This document shows positions 11,320-21,836 of a stretch of 64,000 nt of DNA, one piece after another. A program made the position numbers and the translations under genes. The DNA is from Capsicum annuum. Lineage: Eukaryota > Streptophyta > Magnoliopsida > Solanales > Solanaceae. Each line of letters begins with the position of its first letter. Positions within the stretch are counted from its first letter, which is position 1. The notes beneath the pieces are model-generated. The model made no database searches. It saw only the letters and a program-made list of their open reading frames with translations, and was not told the origin of the DNA. The DNA lies in NCBI RefSeq assembly GCF_002878395.1, contig NC_061114.1, forward strand, positions 169,324,617 through 169,388,616, in the 5' to 3' direction.

Positions 11320-13755
11320 TGACCCGACTAGGGGCCCTGTCATATTGGGTATCCCAAGTCCAGCTAGGACTAGAGACAACCCCCAATACCCCACCCAACC
11401 ATCCAATGCATACCTTGAGTAAAATGAATTCCAAACATATAACAAGATAATGTATAATTATCCAAGTCCAAACTCTGAGATAAGCTTATAATCATGACCG
11501 ACCCAAATAAGTCCAATCTCCCCAAACCAACCAATAGCCATAACCAAACCATAAACCAAAACCCAAACAATAACCAAACCAAGTTCCATAACATAACATA
11601 AAAGGATGGAACAATGAGAAATTTTATCTAATAATATCATCCCTAATACCAATGCCAATCCATAGTAGTTTGACAAAAGATATTAGTGAAAAAAAAAGTA
11701 ATTTTTGGTTGGGACATGCCCCCAACCATAGCCAAAACCAATATGCATAAATAAACCAAAGTGTGTGAAAATGTCTATAACATAAAATAGAGCCTTTTGG
11801 AAAGATGAAACCTCACCAATTCAATCCAAAAGCTGATCCTAGAATTTGATCACTATACAGGAATAAAACGTCCGGTTCCTGCATCACATGGGGATATAGC
11901 CCCCCAAAGATAGGTTCACAGGTGAACTATAGCATGAACTCAGAATAAGGATAAAATAATTCCATTCAGTAAAACAAATTAAACCAACCATATACTTATA
12001 AACCATACATATATTTATATATAACCATGTCAGGAAAGGGAACTATGTTTCGCGTGCATTTAAAAACATTAACATGGGTATGTGTAGATTAATTATCTAA
12101 GACCTCCCACGGGATATATGGGTCTATTATAACCCCCTAAACTAGCCTCGATGCGTGTAGCCGCACGAACTGGAGATACTATAAGAGTAGCGGATTCCCA
12201 AGTTTCCTTCCTCTCCATAATACATATGTATAGTGTACTTAGAGGATTCCCATGTACCTTATCAGTATCATATATGGTTGCCATGACCAAACCCTCATGT
12301 CGGCAAACATAAGTTTCCAGTGTTCATTTATTAAACTCCTACCTTCACGATTAGCTATCACACCCCGCCATTATTGCCTCATTAAAACCATTTCCAACCA
12401 ACCAATACATTATTACATTTATTATTAACCAAGGCTATTAATAGTGGTATCGTTATCCCAACTATATCCATAACCAAACCTTAAGAGGTTAAGGGATTCT
12501 TGTGTACCCATTTACCAAGTTAACTTGGGGAAGTCCAATGTACCCCACTAGTGTTCTATTATTATGTTATCTTAGGGGATTCCATTGCTCCACAACGATG
12601 TTTATTAAACCAAACCATTCTACTTAACCATTCCAAACCATATAACCATTTAGAGTTCCATTAATAAGTTTATACTATGCAATAGTTCCATTAAAAATCC
12701 AGTAATATAGTAAAAGAATTATCATAGACATTTTATCAAACATGTAGGGGAATAGTATTTCCAAAACCAAAATGAATTACCATGTGACTGTTCCCATGCA
12801 AAAAATTATCCAAAACCACCATTAAATCATGTAATAACATAATTAAAATATGGGAAAGCCATAGCCAAGTATTTTTAACCAAAACCCCAACACATATTTG
12901 AAAACCCCAAAACCATACAGTAAATCATGCCATGAAAACATCGTATAAAACCATTCCTTTAGTTAGACTTAACAATGAGGGAAGGAGTACATGCCTTAAT
13001 TGAGAAGATAATGGAGAGAAATCACTAACAAAAGGCCCAAATTAATCCTTAAGATGAAACCCAAGATTTCTTAGCCTAAGAACTTTAGAAAGTATTAGAG
13101 AGTGTTTTGTAAATGTTATTGAATAGAATAATAGGAAAAATAACCTCCCAAGTAAGTTAAAATTTGTGGGGCCTTATTAGGTTTAGTCAGGAAATGTTTA
13201 GATTGTACTCACTTAAACTGTATAAGAATCTCATTAGAAGGGTATGACCAACCATACCATTCGTACGCTCTAATTGAGTAATAACCACCACTCATATCCT
13301 AGGCTTCTCCCTTAGAACCAATATGTCCAAGGTACGACTTACCAGACCATGTCGTACCCAAGAATATAGCTAGTACCCTTGACCTATACCCCTAGAAGAA
13401 TAGAATCACAAGAGGTTTGAACACTGCCCCTCATATGAGTCCATGGTATGACTCGTACCCTGGATTAAGGATCATGGTAAGACACACATACTTAGATCCA
13501 AGTTAGGCTACCAAGTAAAATATTAAGTGAAGGAAAAACCCAAACCAAATGAATTGTATCCACCTATATGACTCGTACCAACCCAAGTCGTACCCATTCC
13601 AGAAACCTCTCTTATACCACCAACCAACACTAGTTAGTATACAACTAAGGCATACCACTTGTACCCCTATTTATAATTGGTACCCACTAGTCATCTGTTT
13701 TCTAGAACCTAGAAATCCAAAAAATTTCCAAGGACCCCAAACCCATGGTGTTTCA
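11320..13755 (-). repeat. 5' LTR of element E
   Basis: 2436 bp, plus strand tgacccgactagg to ggtgtttca, followed by target duplication CATAG at 13756. It is colinear with the LTR at 4654-7146 but visibly diverged, with many substitutions and small indels, so the insertion is not recent. It carries the same modules: the tacgact-word array at 13230-13690, (TA)n near 12005-12022, and ggggattcc words near 12490-12590. Confidence 0.9.
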
Positions 13756-13760
13756 CATAG

Positions 13761-14154
13761 TCTTCTAATGTAGATAACCTCTACAAAATATGTCTTATAT
13801 CTAATACTCCTATCATGCATGTACTCTTAATGTCATATTGACTAGGAACAAACCTCCTTAACTCATCAATGATAGGCTTATTATTCAAAAATATTCATAC
13901 TGTTGCATATTAAAGATTTTCTTGTATGATCAATACACCTATATCAAATTTGTTCCATGTAATAATAGGTTACCCTTGAATCATAATCACTGTATAGGAG
14001 GAACAGTAGGTATATAATGAGCTTTAGGTTTAAGAAATTTAGACTATTGGATTGTGGGTGAAGGATTATTTGGAGGTTGATTAATGTCAGCTTTTGTTGT
14101 TAACAGAAGAAATTCCTCCAGTGGGATAGGCCCATCGGTGGATATGATAGACAT
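13761..14154 (-). pseudogene. DUF4283-type retroelement ORF, first half
   Basis: The minus strand starts with ATG at 14154 and reads MSIISTDGPIPLEEFLLLTT then KADINQPPNNPSP, before a TAG. Downstream, in shifting frames, come KPKAHYIPTVPPIQ, FLNNKPIIDELRRF, VPSQYDIKSTCMIGVLDIRH and RLSTLEDY. This matches the start of a DUF4283 domain. The text is cut at 13760 by element E and resumes at 4653. Several stops and at least one frameshift show it was dead or decayed independently of the insertion. I judge it a retroelement ORF rather than a host gene, because DUF4283 proteins with this spacing are mostly transposon-borne. Confidence 0.72.
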
Positions 14155-14560
14155 GGCTGATGACAGTATTAAAGATTAGGGTTTTTAGGTTTTAGGGTTC
14201 TTTATATATATATTCTTGAGCACATATTTACCTATCTAATTAACTATTTATACTTGATGGTTAAAAAGTTTATAAAGGAAGAAAATAGGGTTAAACTCAA
14301 GATTGAAGATGACTTATGTTGCTACGACTTTTTTCATTTCACCTTAGCCTCTATTTTGATCACCAGTGGCATTTTAACTGTGCTATCACCAACAATCATA
14401 TTTTTAGATTCAACCATATTCTCATCATTGATAATCATTGGCCTAACCTTATTCTCAATAACCACATAAATAAGAGCATCATAGTTATCTTACTTCTCCT
14501 AGTAGTAATAAATAACAAATGACCACTATTTTATAGATTTTGGATGGTGTTTCTTTGAAG
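14155..14560. other. Non-coding stretch upstream of the DUF4283-type ORF
   Basis: On the minus strand, a TATATATATA run at about 14203-14212 and ccctaaaacc/aaccctaatc boxes lie 20-60 bp upstream of the ATG at 14154, so this may have been its promoter or 5' leader. Short plus-strand ORFs at 14254-14522 show only low-complexity Ile/Ser/Leu sequence and no recognisable domain. The right end abuts the presumed start of the H LTR. Confidence 0.35.
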
Positions 14561-14747
14561 TGTGATATGTGAGCTGATGCTAACATATTTGAGGCTTTTA
14601 ACTAAGAATAATTGCAAAGTCTTTAGCAACTTTTGTTGTTTTTTATTATTTTATATTTGATTTTGCAATTTAAGCTGATATGATAGAGAACCAACAAGAA
14701 TAGAAGAAAAGAAATTAAAATCTGAAGAAATTGAAGACAAGTGTGGT

Positions 14748-15078
14748 TGACGACATTTGTGATAAGTCGTCAGCCCTATGATAAGTTATCAAGTTCATCA
14801 TCAACAGTGAACAAAGAATTGGCGTAAGTTGAAAGATGTGATGACATTTTGTGATAAGTCATCAAGTGTCTGATAAGATGTCAAGAATGTCATCAGTCTG
14901 AGGAAGCACAAAGAACTAAAGTAGAGCTTTGACGACATTTTGTGATAGGCCACCACGAAGCTGATAAGTTGTCAAGTTTGTCATCATCCTTAAATAGGAA
15001 GAGCCAAAACTGAAGAAAGAGCTGACAACATTTGTGATAAGTCATCAGCCTCCTAATAGTCTATCACAAATGTCGTCA
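14748..15078 (+). repeat. Four-unit tandem array with hairpins, period about 91 bp, in the H LTR
   Basis: Variants of tgacgacatttgtgataag start near 14748, 14840, 14930 and 15022, each followed by gtcatcag-like and tgataagttgtcaag-like words. Each unit can fold back on itself (tgacgac against gtcgtca). The last unit is closed by the full reverse complement ctatcacaaatgtcgtca at 15061-15078, giving an imperfect stem of about 18 bp. Confidence 0.8.
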
Positions 15079-15133
15079 CCTAATCCGAGGGATTTTAGAA
15101 TTCTATTATTTTGTTTCCACAACTAGGATAAAC

Positions 15134-15141
15134 TATTTAAA
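15134..15141 (+). promoter_or_regulatory. Candidate TATA box of the H LTR
   Basis: tatttaaa lies just downstream of the tandem array and about 0.9 kb before the LTR end, in the same relative place as tataaata in the LTRs of element D. This assignment rests on position and motif only. Confidence 0.35.
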
Positions 15142-16051
15142 GCCCTGTTTAGGGTTTTATTAAAAGGTCGGCATAGTGAGTTTTGAGCAATATACTTTGA
15201 TATTTTCTCTCTCTACTTTTGGCTTGAGAAAGCAATTACTTTAAAGATATTATATTCATAATTTTAGGATTTTCTTTGTGATTTAATTTGAGAACCTCTA
15301 GTTTCTATTCATCTTATGGTAAGTTTATATTTAAAAGCATGAATTCATCTAGATGCTTCAATTTTTATGTCATGAGCGGCTAAATTCATTTAACCTAAAT
15401 TATGGGCTCTACGGTTAGGTCATGATAAGGTGCTGAGTGATCAAGATTTGAAAGGTGGTAGGACTTCTTGATAATTCTGAGGTCTTAATTAACGTCTATT
15501 GGTTGCAAATAATAGATAAAACCTACTTTGATTTTCTTGAGAATGGAATCAAATATAGTAGGAAGTGAATCATCAACAGGGACTTGGAAATACTCCATTT
15601 AATAATCAGCACTGTAACAAGGTTGGTTAACCTGAGGTAAAATCTGGATAGTGAATATGAATTCCCTAAGTCTGAGAGGATTAAGTAATTAAATGCTTAA
15701 GTAGGTCGAGAGACATTTAAGCATAACTTCGATAAAGATAACTTATTGTCCTACGTATCATGAGAATCCTGAAAAACTAGTAGTATCCATCAAGCACCAA
15801 AATCTCTAGTGAACATAATTCTAGTTTTTCATAAACTCTTCATTACGAACACTGAAACTAATGTAACCAAAAATTGCTTGTTAAACTAAAATCCCCATTT
15901 CTGGAAACATCCAACTATCAGTTGATTAATTTGGAAATGACTTACATTCACACCATATTTCTTGTGGGATTTGACCCAACCTAGTTGGGTTTTATATTGA
16001 CAACGATCGCTTACATTCTTATTGAGAGGTGTAGTTTGAGCATTTTAAAAA

Positions 16052-16069
16052 TGGCACTGTCTCCGGGGA
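16052..16069 (+). other. Primer binding site of element H (tRNA-Asp type)
   Basis: tggcactgtctccgggga is a near match to tggcgccgttgccgggga, the site found next to Athila-type LTRs, which is complementary to the 3' end of tRNA-Asp. It begins nine bases after the LTR end. Confidence 0.75.
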
Positions 16070-16175
16070 ATACGATTGTAAACTAAAGTTTGTGTGTGCA
16101 AATTAATTATAAGTTAAGTTTCCTAGTTTTACATTTATTTGTTGTTTTTGTTTATTTGCAGGATCTTTATTGTGT

Positions 16176-17700
16176 ATGTCAAGAACAAGAAGTTCCTGAG
16201 AACCATTATTACCACTTAATCTGGAACCATAATGAATTGGAAGAATGGTAGAACAGCAAGATGGTGACAGACTGGCAGCCTTAGCTCAAGCTCAGGTGAA
16301 TGTGCAAAATGTCGGGGAATAAGCATAACATACAAACCCTGAGAATGAAGATTTAGGAGATGAGAAGTTCCTGAATCCTGGTAACCCAAGGCATGCAGAG
16401 TAGATAGCTGCACTAGTACGGCATAATGTTAATAGGAACAAGAGTACGAGTCGCTCCAGTATGATCTCAATGATGATGATGATGGAATGGACATAGCAAG
16501 AGCAATGGGTGAAATCATTCCTCCACCGTTAGCACCTAGGGTCAAGTTCAACATTATGAGTTCTATGATCCAACTCCTTAATCTGAAGGGGTTATTTGGT
16601 GGCCTTCCTGGGGATGACCCAAACTTGTATATGTTGAATTTTGTCACTATCTGTAAATCTTTTAATAACCCAGGAGTGGGACAGAATGCTATCCGGTGTA
16701 GATTGTTCCCATTGTCTCTATCTGGGGAGGCAAATTTATGGCTAAATGAGTTGACGCCCGATTCTATAACTAACTGGAGGCAGTTGAAAAGAGCTTTTCT
16801 AGAAAGGTTATTTCCACCTTCTAGGAGGGTACAGTTGAGGAACGAGATCAACAAATTTAGGCAGCTCCCAACTGAAGCATTGCATAAAACCTGGGAAAGA
16901 TTCAAGAAAAAGCTGATACAGTGCCCAAACCACAACATAACAGACATACATTTGATGGAGACTTTGTACAGGGCTCTTAACTCTGTTACAAATCCAATTA
17001 TAGACAATGCTACTGGTGGTTCATTTATTGATCTTACATTCCCAGAGGCTTTGAAGATGCTGGATAGAATGACCAAACAGAATCGGGCATGGCATACCAG
17101 AGACTGTGGTGGCTAGCCTCACTGCTTCTGTAGGTATTACTATGGAACAACGTAGAAGAAAAGAGGAGCGTGACCAAGACATTGCTCACTTGAAAACACA
17201 GATGGACTTGCTAACCAAGAACTTGCTATCAGGTAAGGTTAAGAAGGTGAAAATTGTGGGATCTTAGGATAGGATTAAGGATGATGCAAAAGAAGAGGCT
17301 AACTATGTTAATAATTATGAGGGTTTTTGAGGCAATAGACAAAGGAATCAAGGTCAGAACTTTTATGATAAGCCTGGTTATAAAGATAGGGAGTAGGGAA
17401 ATTAGAGGAATAACAATGACAGGGTCGGGCTATATGTTCCTCTAGAAAATTGTGAAGCTGCTTCAACAAGTTTTGAAAAGATGTCCATGGAGGACATGAT
17501 GGCTAAGTTGTTGAATGGAGTGGAGGCTACCAACTCTGGTGTGACCACCATAAAGATCGATCTGACATCCATCAGTTAGTTGGTGCACTCACACTCTACT
17601 GCAATCAAACAGTTGGAGCAGCAGATGAGCCAACTCTCCGCAGCATTCAACCAGAGGAAGAGCAAAACGTTACCAAGTGATACAGTCTAGAATATATGAA
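16176..17700 (+). pseudogene. Athila-type gag of element H, core well preserved
   Basis: The start codon at 16176 (MSRTRSS then a TGA) corresponds to the start of D's gag at 34552. The core, 16487-17116, is open for 209 codons. It contains IIPPPLAPRVKFNIMSSMIQ, LLNLKGLFGGLPGDDPN, PLSLSGEANLWLNELTP and QLKRAFLERLFPPSRR, the retrotransposon gag domain. The downstream part (IAHLKTQMDLL, EDMMAKLLNGVEA, AIKQLEQQMSQLSAAFNQ) is the coiled-coil region typical of Athila gag, with frameshifts and stops. No CCHC knuckle is seen. The product would package element RNA. This copy cannot make a full-length protein. Confidence 0.87.
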
Positions 17701-17885
17701 ATAATGGATCATGAATGAATATTACCACTAGAAGTGGTAAGATATTACCTTGTCCTTCTGTGGGAAAACCTATAGTTGATGAGGTAGTTGTTGATGAACT
17801 AGAAAAAGGAGGTCCAGTGGAGTCTGAGAAGTTGGATAATTCTGATGATTTTTTGGAGAAAGGTCAAGAGAAGGAGTAGGAGGTA

Positions 17886-18565
17886 GTGATGAAAACTATA
17901 CCAATACCACCACCTCTGTTTCCTCAGCGGTTGAAGAAGAAAGCTGATGATGTAAAATTCAGCAAATTCATGGAACTACTTAAGAAATTGACAATAAATG
18001 TGCCATTTATTGAGGCATTTGAGCAAATGCCAGGATACATAAAGTTCATGAAAGAACTTCTGACTAAGAAATGGAAGGTTAGACATGAGCCGGAGGATAA
18101 TCTCCTCCATTGTGGTGCTATCTCTACAAGGTCTTTAGTGCAGAAAAAGGCAGGTCCGGGAGCATTTATCATCCCATGAACTATTGGGACCTTAAATTTC
18201 ACAAAAGCACTATGCAATTTGGGAGTCAGTATAAATCTAATGCCACTCACTGTGTACAAGAAACTGGGTTTGGGGGATCCTACCCTGACGAACATGCGAT
18301 TTGTGATGGTAGATAGGTATTTAAAGTGGCCAGTGGGTATATTACATGATGTATTGGTAAAGGTGGCCGATTTCATTCTGCCTGCTGATTTTGTAGTCCT
18401 GGACTGTGAGGTGGACTTTGAAGTTCCCATCAATTCGATAATGGCTAACCTGATGAGTATAACAATAACATTTAGCAACCAAGCCATCAATATACTTCTT
18501 AAAATTACAAGTACTTATGGCTATGAAAATGGGTCAATTTATGTGAAGCCCCTATCAATAAAATA
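17886..18565 (+). pseudogene. Linker and aspartic protease remnant of element H, catalytic Asp replaced
   Basis: The reading frame at 17886-18179 gives FPQRLKKKADDVKFSKFMEL and NVPFIEAFEQMPGYIKFMKE, the conserved segment upstream of protease in Athila elements. Protease follows: GAFIIP, a TGA where Cys is expected, then TIGTLNFTKALCNLGVS and INLMPLTVYKKLGLGDPT. The codon at 18216-18218 is AAT (Asn) where the family has the catalytic Asp; element D keeps GAT. The rest (DFILPADFVVLDCEVDFEVP) is well preserved. Sequence similarity to Athila pol stops near 18565, before RT. Confidence 0.82.
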
Positions 18566-19746
18566 GGCGAGAGGGGGACAACATTCATGAATAGAATGAG
18601 AAGCAAATTAGTAAAAGCACACTTTACAAAAAAACCTTAGGTGGAATCTTTCTACTACAATTATATAGAAAAAACCATTTAGATTGTAGATGTAGCATTT
18701 TTGTTTACCCTATAGCGTGGTTAGGTTTAATTTTCATATGAAAAAAAAATTCTTTGGATTTTAGGATCACGTGCTATTTTCGTGCTTCTTTCATTTTAAT
18801 CTCTAATTTTTAGATGGGAAGGTAACTCAAGAATGTCCATGCACTCCATTTTGAATTGAACTAAAAAGAAGTGAAGATAGAAATATGGCATGGACTAAAC
18901 TTAGAGGATTGTAAAAATATAGGTCCAAAAAACATGAAGGGGTCCAAGCCTAAGACTCACTGATATTTTTTTGCGGCTACATTAATCATCAAAACTAGAA
19001 AGTGTAGCAGCTTCTATCAGGATTCCTTGTTTACATTTTATGTCCGGTGAGAAAAATATTGAAGCTCTACTTTTGCTCTAAAATTTTTGTATTCTTTATA
19101 GAACTACTTTTTCCTCCTCCATTCCATTTTCTTAATAAGAAACTGTGTTATCTCATTAACCGTAACACCTAGCAGAAACACTGAAGAGGAAAAAATATCA
19201 TATGCAAATAAACTCAACTATCATTCAATTATTTATGATCACCTTCTCAATTATTTACGTCATATTTATACTCAAAACAGAAGAGGTTTGAAAAGATATA
19301 TCTATAAAAAGGATATAATGAGTCCTTGTATACCCACCAAGAAGCAACATGCAACATCACTGCTAAAATCATAATCAAGTTATTCTATTATTATCTCCTT
19401 GACTATGTATTAATTTCAACACATACATAGAGCTAATTCACAACTCAAAAATAAATAGGAACGTACCTTCATCCATCATTATTCAAGTGTTACGAAGAAT
19501 TCCTTGTTAAAAAATTTAATAAAAAAGGGTAGAGAAGAAATCTTAGAATCTTCTAGCCTATGTATATCAAAGATATGATAGAATAATAGAGTCACAAGTG
19601 TATGTATAGGTAGGATAGGGACTCTTAGAAAAATAACTTTAACCCTAGAGACTTTCATAGTTATTTTTTGCCATTAAGGAAATATCATAAATGCAAAACT
19701 TGGAGGAAAGTAATTGATTGATTTATTTTTTTACTTGGGAGAAAAG
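18566..19746. other. No gene recognised between element H and the LTR of element A
   Basis: AT-rich sequence with homopolymer runs and no open frame of note on either strand. It is the pre-insertion flank of element A. It should be continuous with 52917 onwards once A and one target duplication (gtaaa at 19747-19751) are removed. Confidence 0.6.
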
Positions 19747-19751
19747 GTAAA

Positions 19752-21110
19752 TGTAAGACCTTTTACAACTCTGGTAATTTTTTTTTACCCTCCCGCGTGC
19801 GTATTGTTAATTTTTTATATGAATTATATTTAGGGATTTTAAAAAGTGTTTGGGGAAAATTTTAGATTTTTCAGAAGGGGTTCGAGATTATTTTGAGACC
19901 CCGAGGTACTAATGGTCAGCAATAAGGCCATGTCACGGAGGTTAACCTCCACAATATTGGTGTGTAACGGAGGCTAACCTCTATGTATTGGCATGCCACG
20001 CTGATGTTTTAATTTCATCCAGTTTTTGTTTTTTTTACTTGGGGTGAGGGGCTTTTGGTATTTTTACCCCTTGTACAACCTTATAACATAAAATAACCCT
20101 ATTCCCTTCAATTTTAAAATATCAAATCATCATATTTCTCTATTAAAATCAAAACCCAAGAACATTCAAGGGTTTTACAAGACTTCAAACATTGAATTGA
20201 CTTCAATTCCTTTTGTATTTCAGGCATGTTTCTCTTCCTAAACCTAAATTTTAAATTGTGGCATTAATTGAGTAAATTTTCATGTGATTTATGTTTTTGG
20301 TTTTGAAATTGCATTGAGGGGTTTTGGTTGTTACTCATTGAATTACTTGTCCCATGTTTTAAATTGATTGTTCATGTTTTAAATTGGTGTTTTTGGGACT
20401 GAATCGGTGCATTGTTTATATAGTTGGAATGAGGGACATGGGTTTCCCCAAATTGGATGAATTTTTGCTTGAAATTGGCATTAACCTCAACTCATTTTAT
20501 AATCTTGATTTTAAACATGGACAATTACATGGTTTAACTTTTTTTAAACCCATTGCATTGTATTGAAGGATAAATGGTTATGAATATGGTTTTGGATGGC
20601 CTTGGTAGCCTTGGTTTTGGATGTTAAATAGCACTTGGGAGTCTAAAATTTGTTGGTGTAGATTTGGTTTGGCATTATTAATTTAGCTTGCAAGCATAAT
20701 GGTATGATGATACCAAGTGGTAAATTCTTTAGTGAATGATTCTTGAGTTAATGGTTGGTTAAGGTGCAAATTATTTTGATTTAGGATTAATGGGAATTGT
20801 ATAGCTCACCATGAAGTTTTAAGTCCTGGGGAGGAGGAACACTGGAAACCACATTTGCCGGTATTGGGGGTCTATATGACTGTGTGCTTGATGCACACTT
20901 AATATATATTTTGGGGTGGCTATTGTCATGTTGGATTTAGTTTTCCCTTGGTTTTTTCTCGGTTAGTACGGCTAACATATACTGAGGCGCTTTCAGTAGG
21001 GGGAGCTAAACCCATATGGACCATGGGTGACTTTAGGATGGATTGAGCAACACAGTTCAGGCTAAATCTTTAAATTCTCATGTACATAACCCTCTTCCCT
21101 ATCCCAACAT

Positions 21111-21146
<36 letters not shown>

Positions 21147-21627
21147 TATGCATATGGGTTCGACTAATTTAGTACATAGCATTATGTTATCCCTTTCCAT
21201 AAGTTACATGCCAATGTTTATCCCATTGACCATCCTACGATTCTATATCATTTAATGATGTAGGATTTGAAGACTTTTCTACTACTTTTATGCAGTGTTA
21301 GATGGATGAGCACATTTTTTGAGTTGCTGTGAAATGGTAAGCCTCTATCCTTTAGAAGGTTTTGTCATTTTATTATTCTTTCTCTATTGACTTAGTACTG
21401 TTGGACTGCTATTCTGTTTTTAGAGGCTATTGTGGACAAGTGTGGCTTTGTTGTTATTTTGAATCTTAGTTTTCATTTGATTTATTTATTCATCTTCTTA
21501 TTACTATTTAATTGACTTCTGCTTTGTTGTTGTTATTGTGCTATTGAGGTTAGGTTAGGGGGTGGTCTTCGGTCCATGATGGGTTTGAGATACCCATCAC
21601 AGCCAGGCCCTAGTTTGAGTCATGAAA
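19752..21627 (+). repeat. 5' LTR of element A
   Basis: 1876 bp from tgtaagacc to gtcatgaaa. It aligns with 51013-52911. Features inside are a perfect palindrome ggaggttaacctcc at 19937-19950 with a diverged second copy, and a (TA)14 run at 21113-21140, which is much longer than in the 3' LTR. It also has the common ttacatgcc/tatgcagtg landmarks near the 3' end. Confidence 0.9.
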
Positions 21628-21631
21628 ATTT

Positions 21632-21643
21632 TGGTATCAGAGT
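21632..21643 (+). other. Primer binding site of element A (initiator tRNA-Met)
   Basis: tggtatcagagt lies four bases after the LTR and differs by one base from the complement of the initiator tRNA-Met 3' end (tggtatcagagc). Confidence 0.88.
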
Positions 21644-21836
21644 CAGGTTTAGGATCATTGGGTATCCACAAATCTGTGTTGAGTAGAGTCCCTTTTATGA
21701 GTGGTAGCGCACCACACTTATAAGGAGAAGGCTACGAGACATTTAGGAATGTTTTTCTTTCTCGCATTCTATTTCAATCTAAAGAGACTAGTGTCATGAA
21801 ACTTTTCTAACTCCTGGCTTCCTCGCTTTTCAGATT

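Larger units (their letters stand above)
4654..13755 (-). mobile_element. Element E: full-length decayed Ty3/gypsy chromovirus with CATAG target duplication
   Basis: Two LTRs (4654-7146 and 11320-13755) enclose 4.2 kb of minus-strand gag-pol remnant. The pentamer CATAG lies immediately outside both ends (4649-4653 and 13756-13760). Excising the element plus one CATAG rejoins the two halves of a DUF4283-type ORF, which confirms the boundaries independently. Internal order on the minus strand is primer binding site, gag, protease, end of RT, RNase H, integrase, chromodomain and polypurine tract. About 1 kb covering the RT active site is missing, so the element cannot be autonomous as it stands. 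Confidence 0.92.
14561..16042 (+). repeat. 5' LTR of element H
   Basis: The right boundary is clear: gtagtttgagca at 16042, eight bases (ttttaaaa), then the primer binding site. The left boundary is a guess at a TGT start. Contents: a hairpin-rich tandem array (14748-15078), a TATTTAAA box at 15134-15141 placed like a core promoter, and a downstream part colinear in kind with the D LTR (gatcaaccc/gggatttgacccaacctag near 15967). Confidence 0.65.
14561..18565 (+). mobile_element. Element H: 5' part of an Athila-type gypsy element
   Basis: An LTR of about 1.5 kb is followed by a primer binding site of the tRNA-Asp type used by Athila elements, an Athila-type gag and a protease remnant. RT, RNase H, integrase and the 3' LTR are missing. 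The element-like sequence stops near 18565. The start at 14561 (tgtgatatgtgagc) is inferred, since no second LTR is present for comparison. Its gag and protease are recognisably homologous to those of element D but in better condition. Confidence 0.8.

Noticed and set aside
14254..14522. Two overlapping hydrophobic plus-strand frames upstream of element H
   Set aside because: Low-complexity Ile/Ser/Leu sequence without a family match; the region is upstream sequence of the minus-strand DUF4283-type ORF.
14748..15078. Possible CRISPR-like array
   Set aside because: Units are diverged, spacers are also repetitive, there are no cas genes, and the context is a plant LTR retrotransposon.
16429..17076. 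215-residue minus-strand open frame
   Set aside because: It is the antisense shadow of the well-supported plus-strand gag core of element H and matches no family.
17924..18490. 188-residue minus-strand open frame
   Set aside because: Antisense to the protease and lead-in of element H, which have clear family motifs on the plus strand.
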